64,000 nucleotides of DNA from JAMHWF01 sp035911095 (GCA_035911095.1 JAMHWF010000128.1:1-64000); one strand, 5' to 3'; positions 26,574-35,884 are shown, counted from the stretch's first letter. The notes: generated from the sequence alone by a model not told the origin. Numbers and translations are program-made.

Positions 26574-27590
26574 ATGAGTCTCTCGCCACGACCGGGGTCC
26601 CAGCCGGCGGCCCGGCAGCGCCACCGACCGCTCTCGCTCGGCCCGGTGCGGGCCTTCGAGGCGGTCGCCCGCCTGCTCAACTTCCGCGCCGCCGCCGAGG
26701 AACTGCACCTGACGCAGCCGGCCGTCAGCCGGCAGATCCGCACCCTCGAGGAGGAGATCGGTGCACCGCTCTTCCTGCGCGGCACGCGCCACGTCGAGCT
26801 GACCAGCGACGGCGCGGTGCTGCTGCGCGGGCTGCTGCCAGCGCTCGAGCGGCTCGACGCGGCGGTGCGCCAGATCCGGCAGACGCGCGGCCGCAAGGTG
26901 GTCGGCGTGACGACCTTCGCCTCCTTCTCGACGCTGTGGCTGATCCCGCGGCTCGAAGCCTTCCAGCGCGCGCATCCGGACATCGACATCCGCGTCTCGG
27001 CGACCGACGCCGTGCTCGACCTCGACGAGACGCCGGACATCGACATCGCGCTGCGCTACGGCCCCGAGGGCATGGAGCCTGCCACCTCGCCGCGGCTGTT
27101 CGGCGAGCAGCTGACGCCGGCCGTCAGCCCCTGGCTGCTCGACCAGGCGGCGCGCGGCGAGGCGCCGCCGCTCGCCACGCCGGCCGACCTGGCGGGCCAT
27201 GCGCTGGCCGAGGAGGACGACTGGCGCCCGAGCGCCGGCGTGCTGAGCTGGCGGCACTGGCTCGCACTGCAGGGGCTGCCGGGCCTGGAGCCGCGGCGCT
27301 GGATGTTCCTCAACTTCACCCACCAGCAGATCCAGGCGGCGCTGGCGGGCCAGGCCATCGCGCTGGCGCGCATGGAACTCGCCGCCGACATGCTGGCGCG
27401 CGGTGAACTGTCCGAGCCCTTCGGCCCGGCCGGACGCATCGCGTCACCCAACGCCTACTGGATCGTGGTCTCTCAGCACAGCCAGGCACGGCCCGAGGTC
27501 CGTGCCTTCGTCGACTGGGTGCTCGAGCAGGCGACGCTCACGCGTCGCCTGCTCGGTCAGGTGCCGGGCGGAGCCGGCAGCGACCCCTGA
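26574..27590 (+). CDS. LysR family transcriptional regulator (GcvA-like)
   Basis: DNA-binding regulator of 338 residues. The winged HTH lies at about 20-80: LGPVRAFEAVARLLNFRAAAEELHLTQPAVSRQIRTLEEEIG followed by LFLRGTRHVELT. The effector domain (about 105-310) begins with VGVTTFASFSTLWLIPRLEAFQRAHPDIDIRV, which is typical of GcvA-type members. It faces the DUF2917 gene across a short divergent gap and converges on the large lipoprotein gene. Target genes are not evident beyond the divergent neighbour. Confidence 0.92.
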   Translation: MSLSPRPGSQPAARQRHRPLSLGPVRAFEAVARLLNFRAAAEELHLTQPAVSRQIRTLEEEIGAPLFLRGTRHVELTSDGAVLLRGLLPALERLDAAVRQIRQTRGRKVVGVTTFASFSTLWLIPRLEAFQRAHPDIDIRVSATDAVLDLDETPDIDIALRYGPEGMEPATSPRLFGEQLTPAVSPWLLDQAARGEAPPLATPADLAGHALAEEDDWRPSAGVLSWRHWLALQGLPGLEPRRWMFLNFTHQQIQAALAGQAIALARMELAADMLARGELSEPFGPAGRIASPNAYWIVVSQHSQARPEVRAFVDWVLEQATLTRRLLGQVPGGAGSDP

Positions 27591-27615
27591 ACCGCCTTCG
27601 CTGAATCGAAGGTTC
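27589..27615. terminator. Hairpin between the convergent LysR and large lipoprotein genes
   Basis: GAACC..CTTCG pairs with CGAAG..GGTTC around CTGAAT, with a two-base bulge. It lies in the 35-base gap between two converging genes. No T-run follows, so it is a candidate bidirectional terminator only. Confidence 0.45.
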
Positions 27616-27625
27616 CTCCGGCGGC

Positions 27626-30600
27626 TCAGAGCAGCCTGCAGCTCTTCGCCAACCCGGGCGCCGGGTCGCCGAAGATCCAGTTCGCGCAGACGATGCTGCC
27701 GGTCACCCCCGTCTTGAACGTCCATTGCGTGCCGACGCCGAACCAGACCGTGGCCGCATGCCCGGCGGGGATCGCGCAGCTGGCGCGCTCGGCGGCACAG
27801 GTGGCGGCTTCGGCCGGCGGGATGGCCGGTACGACGACCGTCAGCACGACGGCCGCGCCCGTCGTGGAGCCGCCACTGTTGTCGTACGCCGTCGCGGTGA
27901 GGCTGTGCGCGCCGGCAGCGGCCCCGCTCCAGGTGTGGCTGTAGGGCGCCACGGTCGCCGTGGCCAGCAGCGTCGCGCCGTCATGGAACTCCACGCGCGA
28001 GACCGTGCCGTCGGCATCGGCTGCGCTGGCCGCCAGGATGATCGCCTCCCCCAGCGGCACGGTCGCGTTGTTCGCCGGCGCAGTCAAGGCCACTGTTGGC
28101 AACTGGTTGCCGGCGGGGCCACCTGCGGTGACGAGGTAGCGACAGCTCTTGCTGACACCGGGCAGCGGGTCGCCAAAGACCCAGTTCGCGCACACCACGC
28201 TGCCGGTAACGCCGTACTTGACCGCCCAGGCCGTGCCGGCGCCAAACCAGACGGTGGCCGTCGAGCCGACGGGCAAGGCGCAGGTCTGACGCTCGATGGC
28301 GCAAGCGCTGGCATTGGGTGGCGGCGCAGGCGGCTCCGTCGCCGCGCTGACCGTGATCGACAGCGCGGCGCTGGTGGTGGAGGCGCCCTCGTCGTCGTAG
28401 GCCTGCGCCGTCAGGCTGTGCGCGCCGGCGGCAGCCCCGCTCCAGGTGTAGGTGTACGGCGCCGCGTTCAGCGTGGCCAGCAGGGTCACACCGTCGCGCA
28501 ACTCGACGCGGGCCACCGCGCCATCGACGTCGGCTGCGCTCGCGACGAGGGTGATCGGCACGCCCTGCGGCAGGCTGGCGTTCTGGGCCGGTGCCGTCAT
28601 CGACACCGTTGGCGGCTGGTTGTTGCCGGAGCCGCCGGAAGTGACGACGTAGCGGCAGCCCTTGGCCGCACCCGGCAGCGGGTCGCCGAAGACCCAGTTC
28701 GCGCAGACGATGCTGCCGGTGACGCCGGTCTTGCCGAACCAGCTGGAGCTGACGCCGAACCAGACCGTGGCCGTCTTGCCGGCGGGAATCGTGCAGGTGC
28801 CGCGCTCGCTGGCGCAGACCACGGCATCGGCCGGCGGCGTGAAGCCTGCCGCCGGTGCAGGCTCTTCACCGCCGATCTGCTGCAGATAGGCCGCAAGGTT
28901 CGCCAGGTCGCCGGCCGAAAGCGTGATGCCCGCGTGCGCCTGCACCGCCGCCGTCAGCGTGGCGGCGCTGCCGTCGTGCAGATAGGGCGCGCTCCGCCAC
29001 ACATCGCGCAGCGTGGGCACGTCCAGGCCGGTGAGCGGACCGCCAAGGCGCTGGCCGCTGCTGGCCTTGATCGTGCCGACGTTGCGCAGCAGACCGTCGG
29101 CGCTGGCAGTGAACCCGGCGCCTCCATGGCAGCTCGCGCACCCGACGGCGGCGAACACCGCCTTGCCCGCCGCGGCGGCTGCGGTGAGCGTGCCGTCCGC
29201 GGCGCGGTAGGGACTGGCATCGAAGCTGCCGAGCGATGCGAGATAGGCTGCGAGGGCATCGAGGTCGCTGCTGAGGCCGGCCTTGGCGTCGCCCAGCGGT
29301 TGCGCGCGGGTGCCGGTGGCGAACGCCGCATCGCTCATCAGGCCGGTGCCGCCCGCGAAGCTGCGGATCTGCCCCTCGAAGTCCTGCACCTCGTCGAAGT
29401 TGCCGCTCCAGTGCAGCCGGCCCTGCGACAAGCCGGCACGCCCGCGCAGGCTCACGGTGTTGCGCAACCCTTCACCCGAGTGCGTGAAGTCCCAGACGCG
29501 GCCGTCGCCGTCGCCGTCGTTGTGGCAGCTGGCGCAGCTCATGTAGCTGTCGCGCGCCAGGCGCGGGTCGCGCGCGTCGTAGAAGAGGCGCTTGCCCTGC
29601 AGCACGTTGGCGGCGAGCTTGTCGCTCGTCACTGCCTGCAGCGTCGCGAGCAGCGGCACCGAGGCGACGCCGTCCTGCAGCAGCGGGCGCAGGTCGAACT
29701 CGCTGACCGTGCGGTCCATGAAGTTGTGCACGTACAGCACCGTGCCGTCGGCGTTGAGCGCCAGGCCCTGCGGCGCCCGGCCGACGGAAAGACGCATCAG
29801 CTGGAAGCCGCCGTGCGCCTCGACGATCGCAATCTCGCGGCTCGTCTCGAGCGCGACGAAGAGGTACACGCCGTTCGGGTCGTACACGGCGGCGCTCGCG
29901 AGGCTGGCGTTGTCGTGGTCGATCCGGCGCGCCGGGTCTTCGCTGCCGCTGGCGAGCACGATGCGCGAGCTGATCGCCCGCACCGTGCTCTGGAAGTTCA
30001 GCGCAGAGCCGTCGCGCGCGGTGCCGCGCTTGATGTTGTCCTGCTTCGACGGCACCCAGGCCTGGCTGCCGTCCGGCGAGATCGCCACCGCACCGAGGTA
30101 GTTCGGGATGCCGCGGCCCTGGTTCTCGAAGTCGGGCTTGTCGCCGTGGCGCAGCACGATGGTGCGCGTCAGCGTCAGCGACGACGTGGCGATCTGCAGC
30201 ACTTCGCCGCCGGCGCCGGTGTTCGGCGCCGGCGCGAGGCTCGACTCGCCGGGCAGCGGCGGGGTGATGAAGCGCGAGACGTAAAGGCGCTGCCCGTCCG
30301 CCGCCACCGAGACGTGGCGCGCATGGGCGCCGACCGCCAGCCGGCGCAGCTGGGTCGCGGCCGCGGTGTCGAACTCGAGCAGTTCGCCCAAGGCCTCCAG
30401 CACGACGTAGGCGCGCGTGCCGTCGGGCGACATCGCAACGCCATAGGGCTGCGACGCGCGCGGCAGGGTCAGCGTGCGCGACACGGTGCGCGAGGCCGGA
30501 TCGATCAGGCTGACCGTCGCGGAGCGCTGGTTGGTGACCCAGAGACGCCCGTCGGCGGCCTGCGCGATGGTGCGCGGCGCGGTGCCGACCGTGACCTCGC

Positions 30601-32881
30601 CCAGGCGCGCGCGGGTCTCGGCGTCGAAGGCGGTGACCGAGTCGTTGTCGGGGTTCACGACCCAGAGCCGGCCGGCCGCAGCCTCGAACCACAGGTTCGA
30701 CGAAGCGCTCGGCCGCTGCGCCGTCAGCGGCAGGTGCACCACCTGCAGGAAGCTGCGACTCAGGAAGTCGTCACGGTCGTCGGTGACGCTGATGGTCACC
30801 GAATAGATGCCGGGCTCGGTGTACTGATGAGTCGCCTCGGGGGAGGCCGACCAGGCGGTGTCAGGGCTGCCGTCCCCGAAGTTCCAGCGGTAACGCACGT
30901 TCGCGCCGACGGCGCCGGCGGTGTAGGTCACCGAGCCTGCGGTCTGCGTCACCGTCGGCAGCGGCACCTCGGTGAAGGCGAGCGGCAGGTCCGACGCCGC
31001 GATCGTCCAGACCAAGCTGCGCGTGGTCGAGTTGAAGCCGTCGCTCGCGGCGACGACGACGTTGTAGCTGCCGGCGATGGTCGGGATGCCGGAGATGTGG
31101 CCGGTCTGTGCATCGAGGCTCAGACCCGGCGGCAGCGCGCTGGCGCCGTAGGCGAGGGTGTCGCCGTTCGGATCGCTGGCGACCAGTTGCAGCGAGGTCT
31201 CGACACCCACCTTGCCGCTCTGCGCGCCCGGGCTGGCCAAGGTCGGCGTGGTGTCCGGCGTCGGGTCGGCGGCAATGCCGATGCGCGCCATCGAGGCGAT
31301 CGAGGGCACGCCCGCGCTGTCGATGACGAAGATCATGTAGTAGCCGGGCGGGGCATCGGCCGCGCGCGTTGGCGCCTGCACCGACAGGCGCGTGCCGCTG
31401 GTGCGGAAGCTCAGGTCCTGGAAGCGCTGCTCCATGTTGAAGCTGTGCGTCGCCGAACCGGTCTTGACCAGCGCGACCCGGCTGATCGTGGTGCCGGCTG
31501 CGACGTCTATCGGGAACGTCTCGCCGATCGCCAGGGCGCTGGGCGCCGCCTCGATCGTCGGCCGCGACGCGCGCTGGCCGCCGGTGGCGAACAGATAGGG
31601 CGGGTAGTACAGCTCGGCGTTCAGGTTGTTCTCGGGGCCGGGCGCGCCGCCACCGGTCACCAGGACGCTGGCGTCGGGCAACAGCAGCGCGTTGCCGTGG
31701 TAGAGGCGCGAGCGGCTCGCCTCGGCGCCGACCGTCCACTGGCCGGTGCGCGGGTTCCAGATCTCTGCCTTGTTGTTCACGCCGACCATCTCGTTCCAGA
31801 CCCGGCTGCCGCCGGTGGCGAGCACCCTGCCGTCGGCCAGCAGCGTGGCGTTGACGAGGCGGCGCTGGGACGAGAGCGACTGGGTCGGGGTAACGACCGG
31901 TGTCGCGCCGTTGATGTCGATCACGATCGCGCCGTTCGAATTGCCGCCGAACTGCAGGATGCGCCCGGGCGCGAACATCGCCGCGCTGGCATCGTTGCCG
32001 CGGTAGGCCGAGCCGAACTGGCCGACCTGGGTGACCCGGCCGCTGCCGGCGGTGTCGACGTAGAACATGCGGCCGTTGCTGTCGAAGCCGAAGACGCGGC
32101 CGTCCGGAGCGACGAAGTTGCGCGGGTACTGCCAGTCGAGCGAGCCCGTGGTTGCGCCCGTGAGCAGGCGCAGGCTGCCGGCGAGGGCGCGGATCTCGGG
32201 CAGGTCTTCGCCGCCGTAGCCGCCCTGGATGTAGGTCTCGCCGTTGATGAGGGTGGTCGCCGTCGCGTACCAGCGCGGGCGGCTCATGTTCGGGCCGCGG
32301 CTGATCTGGTTCGTCGCCGTGTTGATGATGTTGCTGTTGTTGTTGCCGTAGTTGCCGGTGGCGGTGCCAAGCCAGTTGTCGCCTCCGGCCACGAAGACGT
32401 TGCCGGTGGTCGGCAGCACGAGCTGCGCACTGCAGAAGATGTCGGTGCCGGAGGTGTTGTTGAAGCTGGTGTGGCCCGCCGCGGGCGAGCCGACGCCGTC
32501 CCACATGTCGTAGGCGAACTTCGCCGTCTGCTGCCCCTCGGCGGTGCTGCCGTAGGTCAGCACCCGACCGTCGGGCAACAGCACCGCATGCACCGAGATC
32601 AGCGGCCAGTTGTAGACCGGCGACCACAGGCCGCGCACATGGGCGTCGCTGGGGATCGCCACCGGCGGGAAGAAGCTCGATGGACCCTCGCGATCCGCGG
32701 CGGCAACGGTGGCTGAAGGCTCGGGGGCGTCTTCTTCGGACCCACCGCCGCAGGAGGCGAGCAGCGCCGCGACCAGCGACGCCTGCAGCCCCCGCCGCCA
32801 CACCCGGCGCCGGCTGCGCCACACCGACGACGCCACAGCCGCCCCCGCGTGGCTGACGCCCACGCCTTCCGCCTGCTTCAT
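27626..32881 (-). CDS. Giant lipoprotein: copper-radical oxidase, Ig/PKD, beta-propeller, di-haem cytochrome, Cys4 repeats
   Basis: A 1,751-residue predicted outer-membrane lipoprotein; the lipobox LASC ends at C44 after a basic N-region. Residues 80-540 are a kelch/galactose-oxidase-like domain plus its C-terminal sandwich. The copper-radical residues are all present: C150 (cross-link Cys), Y205, Y394-H395 and H479. Residues 545-630 are an Ig-like (cadherin-type) domain and 635-715 a PKD domain (YRWNFGDGSPD). Residues 720-1065 are a YVTN-like beta-propeller. Residues 1095-1338 hold two haem-c sites, C1116ASCH and C1248ASCH, with the peroxidase-like APYLHDGSAATL. Three 58-residue Cys4 repeats alternate with Ig domains to the end. 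AGGGGG precedes the ATG. The oxidase should make H2O2; coupling to the haems is inference. Confidence 0.88.
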   Translation of the reverse strand: MKQAEGVGVSHAGAAVASSVWRSRRRVWRRGLQASLVAALLASCGGGSEEDAPEPSATVAAADREGPSSFFPPVAIPSDAHVRGLWSPVYNWPLISVHAVLLPDGRVLTYGSTAEGQQTAKFAYDMWDGVGSPAAGHTSFNNTSGTDIFCSAQLVLPTTGNVFVAGGDNWLGTATGNYGNNNSNIINTATNQISRGPNMSRPRWYATATTLINGETYIQGGYGGEDLPEIRALAGSLRLLTGATTGSLDWQYPRNFVAPDGRVFGFDSNGRMFYVDTAGSGRVTQVGQFGSAYRGNDASAAMFAPGRILQFGGNSNGAIVIDINGATPVVTPTQSLSSQRRLVNATLLADGRVLATGGSRVWNEMVGVNNKAEIWNPRTGQWTVGAEASRSRLYHGNALLLPDASVLVTGGGAPGPENNLNAELYYPPYLFATGGQRASRPTIEAAPSALAIGETFPIDVAAGTTISRVALVKTGSATHSFNMEQRFQDLSFRTSGTRLSVQAPTRAADAPPGYYMIFVIDSAGVPSIASMARIGIAADPTPDTTPTLASPGAQSGKVGVETSLQLVASDPNGDTLAYGASALPPGLSLDAQTGHISGIPTIAGSYNVVVAASDGFNSTTRSLVWTIAASDLPLAFTEVPLPTVTQTAGSVTYTAGAVGANVRYRWNFGDGSPDTAWSASPEATHQYTEPGIYSVTISVTDDRDDFLSRSFLQVVHLPLTAQRPSASSNLWFEAAAGRLWVVNPDNDSVTAFDAETRARLGEVTVGTAPRTIAQAADGRLWVTNQRSATVSLIDPASRTVSRTLTLPRASQPYGVAMSPDGTRAYVVLEALGELLEFDTAAATQLRRLAVGAHARHVSVAADGQRLYVSRFITPPLPGESSLAPAPNTGAGGEVLQIATSSLTLTRTIVLRHGDKPDFENQGRGIPNYLGAVAISPDGSQAWVPSKQDNIKRGTARDGSALNFQSTVRAISSRIVLASGSEDPARRIDHDNASLASAAVYDPNGVYLFVALETSREIAIVEAHGGFQLMRLSVGRAPQGLALNADGTVLYVHNFMDRTVSEFDLRPLLQDGVASVPLLATLQAVTSDKLAANVLQGKRLFYDARDPRLARDSYMSCASCHNDGDGDGRVWDFTHSGEGLRNTVSLRGRAGLSQGRLHWSGNFDEVQDFEGQIRSFAGGTGLMSDAAFATGTRAQPLGDAKAGLSSDLDALAAYLASLGSFDASPYRAADGTLTAAAAAGKAVFAAVGCASCHGGAGFTASADGLLRNVGTIKASSGQRLGGPLTGLDVPTLRDVWRSAPYLHDGSAATLTAAVQAHAGITLSAGDLANLAAYLQQIGGEEPAPAAGFTPPADAVVCASERGTCTIPAGKTATVWFGVSSSWFGKTGVTGSIVCANWVFGDPLPGAAKGCRYVVTSGGSGNNQPPTVSMTAPAQNASLPQGVPITLVASAADVDGAVARVELRDGVTLLATLNAAPYTYTWSGAAAGAHSLTAQAYDDEGASTTSAALSITVSAATEPPAPPPNASACAIERQTCALPVGSTATVWFGAGTAWAVKYGVTGSVVCANWVFGDPLPGVSKSCRYLVTAGGPAGNQLPTVALTAPANNATVPLGEAIILAASAADADGTVSRVEFHDGATLLATATVAPYSHTWSGAAAGAHSLTATAYDNSGGSTTGAAVVLTVVVPAIPPAEAATCAAERASCAIPAGHAATVWFGVGTQWTFKTGVTGSIVCANWIFGDPAPGLAKSCRLL
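27629..27799 (-). repeat. Cys4 repeat 3 of the large lipoprotein
   Basis: Encodes residues 1695-1751, which read CAAERASCAIPAG, ATVWFGVGTQW, GVTGSIVCANWIFGDP and KSCR. The four Cys are 1695, 1702, 1732 and 1748. The protein ends immediately after the fourth Cys. Confidence 0.85.
28127..28303 (-). repeat. Cys4 repeat 2 of the large lipoprotein
   Basis: Encodes residues 1527-1585 with Cys at 1527, 1534, 1564 and 1580. The core GVTGSVVCANWVFGDPLPG matches the other copies, and an Ig-like domain separates it from each neighbour. Confidence 0.85.
28640..28816 (-). repeat. Cys4 repeat 1 of the large lipoprotein
   Basis: Encodes residues 1356-1414 with Cys at 1356, 1363, 1393 and 1409. It follows directly on the di-haem region. 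Similar CAxE..FGDP..K.C modules occur at the ends of secreted enzymes; I do not know an assigned function. Confidence 0.85.
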
Positions 32882-33027
32882 GTGTTCCCCCTGGAGCCCG
32901 CTGCGGCCTCTGGTCGGGAACGCCTTCCGTTGCGACTGCGGGAAGCCGAAAATCTTCCCGAAAAGGGGGCAGCCGCGCCGCCCTCTGGCGAGGGACGCCG
33001 GGGCACGTGAATCGGGGATTCCCTTCG

Positions 33028-33609
33028 TCAGCCGCCGAGCACGCCCTGCTCGGTCACGATCAGCATCAGCGGCACGTCATGGGTGTCGGGCCGGTAGGCG
33101 CCCGGCTCGATCTCGGTGCAGGCCCAGGCGACACCGATGGCCGTGACCGCCGGGTCGGCCGCGAGGTAGCGGTCGAAGTAGCCGCCGCCATAGCCGAGCC
33201 GGTAGCCTTCGCGCGTGAAGCCGACGCAGGGCGCGAGCACCACGTCGGGCCGCACCGGGCCGCCTTCCGGGCTCGGGATGCTGCACTCGTCGAACCCTTG
33301 CGGTGGCTGGCGGTCCCAGCGCCGGTAGTGCATTTCTCGCGGCGCGCGCCGGCAATAAGGCAGTGCCAGCGTGATGTCGTGCAGGCCCGTGCCGGCGCCC
33401 AGCGCGAGCAGCGGGTTAAATTCCGAGCGCACCGGCCAGTACACCCCGAGACATGCCGGTTCGAGCGCCGCCAGAACGCCGGCCAGATGCCGCGCAAGGG
33501 CCTCGGTCGCGGCAGGCGCCTGGGCATCGGCCACGAAGGCTTCGCGGCTCGCAAGCAGGCGCTGACGCAGGGGGCGGCGCTCCGGTGGCGCGCTGAGGGG
33601 CTCGGGCAT
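33028..33609 (-). CDS. 5-formyltetrahydrofolate cyclo-ligase (second of two)
   Basis: Converts 5-formyl-THF to 5,10-methenyl-THF using ATP. 193 residues from the ATG at 33609, where GAGG lies 8 bases upstream. Conserved parts are RQRLLASREAF, LGVYWPVRSEFNP and LALPYCRR. VLAPCVGFTREGYRLGYGGGYFDRYLA and the final DVPLMLIVTEQGV complete the pattern. It has the canonical GYGGGYFDR, so it is the more typical of the two paralogues here. It is divergent from the Slt gene with only about 40 bases between starts, an arrangement conserved in Burkholderiales. Confidence 0.9.
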   Translation of the reverse strand: MPEPLSAPPERRPLRQRLLASREAFVADAQAPAATEALARHLAGVLAALEPACLGVYWPVRSEFNPLLALGAGTGLHDITLALPYCRRAPREMHYRRWDRQPPQGFDECSIPSPEGGPVRPDVVLAPCVGFTREGYRLGYGGGYFDRYLAADPAVTAIGVAWACTEIEPGAYRPDTHDVPLMLIVTEQGVLGG

Positions 33610-33649
33610 CGGTGGGACCTCGAACGGTATGGGCGACTCGCATCGCGAC

Positions 33650-35824
33650 ATGAGAACTGCATTGAACCATCGCCATGGCCTGGCGCCCCGCCGCGGCGGC
33701 GCGCGGCTGGCCGCGGTCGCGGCGCTGCTGCCGGCACTGTGGGCCTCGGCCGCCTGCGCGCAGGTCACGGGCCACCCGCTGGCCGTCCCGACCGCGGCGA
33801 ACGCCGCCGCCGCGCTGACACCCGCGGCGGTCGCCCCCTCCGACGACACCATCCTGCAGGCGCGCGACGCCGCCCAGCGGCGTGACCGCAACGCTCTCGC
33901 CGCCGCGCAGGCGGCCGCGGCGGCCGGCGGCCACCCGCTGCTGCCCTGGATCGAGTACTGGGACCTCTCGAGCCGGCTCGCCCAGGCCAGGCAGGACGAG
34001 CTCGACGCCTTTTATGCGCGCTGGCGCGGCAGCTATGTCGAGGACCGCCTGCGCAACGACTGGCTGCTCGAACTCGGCCGCCGGCAGGACTGGCCCAACT
34101 TCGCGCGCGACTACCCGCGCTTTCGCATGAACGACGACCGCGAGGTCAGCTGCTACGCGATCGTCGTCGACCACCTCGCCGGCCGCGACGCGCGCGAAGT
34201 ACGCGAGGCCGGCCGCGCCGCCTGGCTCGCGCAGCGCGACGCCGACAACGGCTGCGCGCTGATGGCCCGCACGCTGCTGGACAGCGGCCGGCTCGAGGCC
34301 GCCGACGTCTGGCGCAAGGCACGGCGCGCGGCCGACGTCTCGCGGCCGCGCGCGGCGCAGCAGGCGCTCGACCTGCTCGGCCCGGCGGTCGGTGCCGCGG
34401 GCCGCAAGCTGCTCGACCAACCACAGCGCTACCTGACGCGAGAGGCGCAGGCCCGGCCGCGCGAGTCGGCCGAACTCGCCGCGCTGGCGCTGCTGCGCCT
34501 GGCCACGCGTGATGCGGACGCCGCCGCCCGCATGATGGACACCCGCTGGGAGGCCGCGCTGCCGGCCGACCTCGGCGCCTGGGTCTGGGCCTCGATCGGC
34601 CGCGAGCAAGCCCTGCGCCTGTCCGACGAGGCGCCCGATCTGTACCAGCGCGCCGAGCTGCGCCTCGCCCAGACCGGCGCGCGTCACGAGGCGCTCGAGT
34701 CCGACTGGAGCGACCAGACCCTGGCCTGGAAGGTGCGCGCGGCGCTGCGCGCCAGCGCCGGCAGCGGCGAAGGCGTGCCGCAGGGCGCGGGCCGCTGGCG
34801 CCAGGTGCTGCAGGGCATCGCCGCGATGCGCGAGGAAGACCAGCGCGACCCCGCTTGGGTCTACTGGAAGGCCCGTGCCCTGAGCGCGCTCGCCGGCCCC
34901 GCCTCGCCGAGCGAGGAGAAGGCGCGCGGCCAGCGCGAGCAGGCCGACGGCCTGCTGCGTTCGATCGCCGGCGAGATGCACTTCTACGGCAAGCTCGCTG
35001 CCGACGTGCTCGGCCAGCCGGTCGCGCTGCCGCCGTCGCCGGCGCCGCTCACCGCCGCCGAACGCTCGGCCGCGACCGATCACCCCGGCCTCGGCCGGGC
35101 GCTGCGACTGATCGCGATCGGCCTGCGCAACGAGGGCGTGCGCGAGTGGAACTTCTCGCTGCGCGGCATGGACGAGCGGCAGCTGCTCGCCGCCGCCCAG
35201 CGCGCCTGTGACGCCGAGGTCTGGGACCGCTGCATCAACACCAGCGACCGCACCAAGCGCGAGGTCGACATGGCCCAGCGCTTCCCGATGCCGCACCGCG
35301 AGCGCGTGGTCGCCCGGGCGAAGGAGATCGGCCTCGACCCCGCCTACGTCTACGGCCTGATCCGCCAGGAGTCGCGCTTCATCATGGATGCGCGCTCCGG
35401 TGCCGGCGCCTCCGGCCTGATGCAGATCATGCCGGCCACCGCGCGCTGGACGGCACGCAAGATCGGCCTGCCCTACACCGCCGACCTGATCACCGACCGC
35501 GACACCAACATCCTGCTCGGCACCAGCTACCTGAAGCTGGCGCTCGACCAGTTCGACGGCTCGGAAGCGCTCGCCGCCGCCGCCTACAACGCGGGGCCAA
35601 GCCGGCCGCGGCGCTGGCGCCAGGGGCCGCTGCTCGACGCCGCGGCCTGGACCGAGAGCATCCCGTTCTCGGAGACGCGCGACTACGTCAAGAAGGTGCT
35701 GTCGAACGCCACCTACTACGCGGCCATGCTGGACGGCACAATGCCCCCGCTGCGCCGCCGTCTCGGGGCACAGATCGGCCCCCCGGCGCCTGACGCGCCG
35801 GCGCCGGACGCCGAGCTGCCCTGA
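33650..35824 (+). CDS. slt: Soluble lytic murein transglycosylase
   Basis: Periplasmic enzyme that cleaves peptidoglycan glycan strands to 1,6-anhydroMurNAc ends. 724 residues from the ATG at 33650; an ATG at 33629 is also possible and neither has a strong ribosome site. A signal peptide ends near AAACAQ. A long helical U/L-type superhelix precedes the C-terminal SLT domain (about 560-700). That domain shows AYVYGLIRQESRF with catalytic E574, SGAGASGLMQIMPATA, and AAAYNAGPSRPRRW with TRDYVKKVL. It heads slt-NDUFA9-like-GST-cca on the plus strand. Confidence 0.93.
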   Translation: MRTALNHRHGLAPRRGGARLAAVAALLPALWASAACAQVTGHPLAVPTAANAAAALTPAAVAPSDDTILQARDAAQRRDRNALAAAQAAAAAGGHPLLPWIEYWDLSSRLAQARQDELDAFYARWRGSYVEDRLRNDWLLELGRRQDWPNFARDYPRFRMNDDREVSCYAIVVDHLAGRDAREVREAGRAAWLAQRDADNGCALMARTLLDSGRLEAADVWRKARRAADVSRPRAAQQALDLLGPAVGAAGRKLLDQPQRYLTREAQARPRESAELAALALLRLATRDADAAARMMDTRWEAALPADLGAWVWASIGREQALRLSDEAPDLYQRAELRLAQTGARHEALESDWSDQTLAWKVRAALRASAGSGEGVPQGAGRWRQVLQGIAAMREEDQRDPAWVYWKARALSALAGPASPSEEKARGQREQADGLLRSIAGEMHFYGKLAADVLGQPVALPPSPAPLTAAERSAATDHPGLGRALRLIAIGLRNEGVREWNFSLRGMDERQLLAAAQRACDAEVWDRCINTSDRTKREVDMAQRFPMPHRERVVARAKEIGLDPAYVYGLIRQESRFIMDARSGAGASGLMQIMPATARWTARKIGLPYTADLITDRDTNILLGTSYLKLALDQFDGSEALAAAAYNAGPSRPRRWRQGPLLDAAAWTESIPFSETRDYVKKVLSNATYYAAMLDGTMPPLRRRLGAQIGPPAPDAPAPDAELP

Positions 35825-35884
35825 CGCGGCGGCTCGATCCTCCGTCGGAGGCTGCCCCGTGCAGCCTCGAACGTGAGAACCGAC

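Noticed and set aside
27725..32716. A 1,663-codon plus-strand frame opposite the giant lipoprotein gene
   Set aside because: It mirrors codon bias of the real gene on the other strand; the minus-strand product has lipobox, haem and copper motifs, this one has none.
32750..32881. A twin-arginine signal on the giant lipoprotein (SRRRVW)
   Set aside because: It loosely resembles the SRRxFLK pattern, but the spacing of hydrophobic residues and the many other Arg make it unconvincing; a lipobox is clear, so I only call it a lipoprotein.
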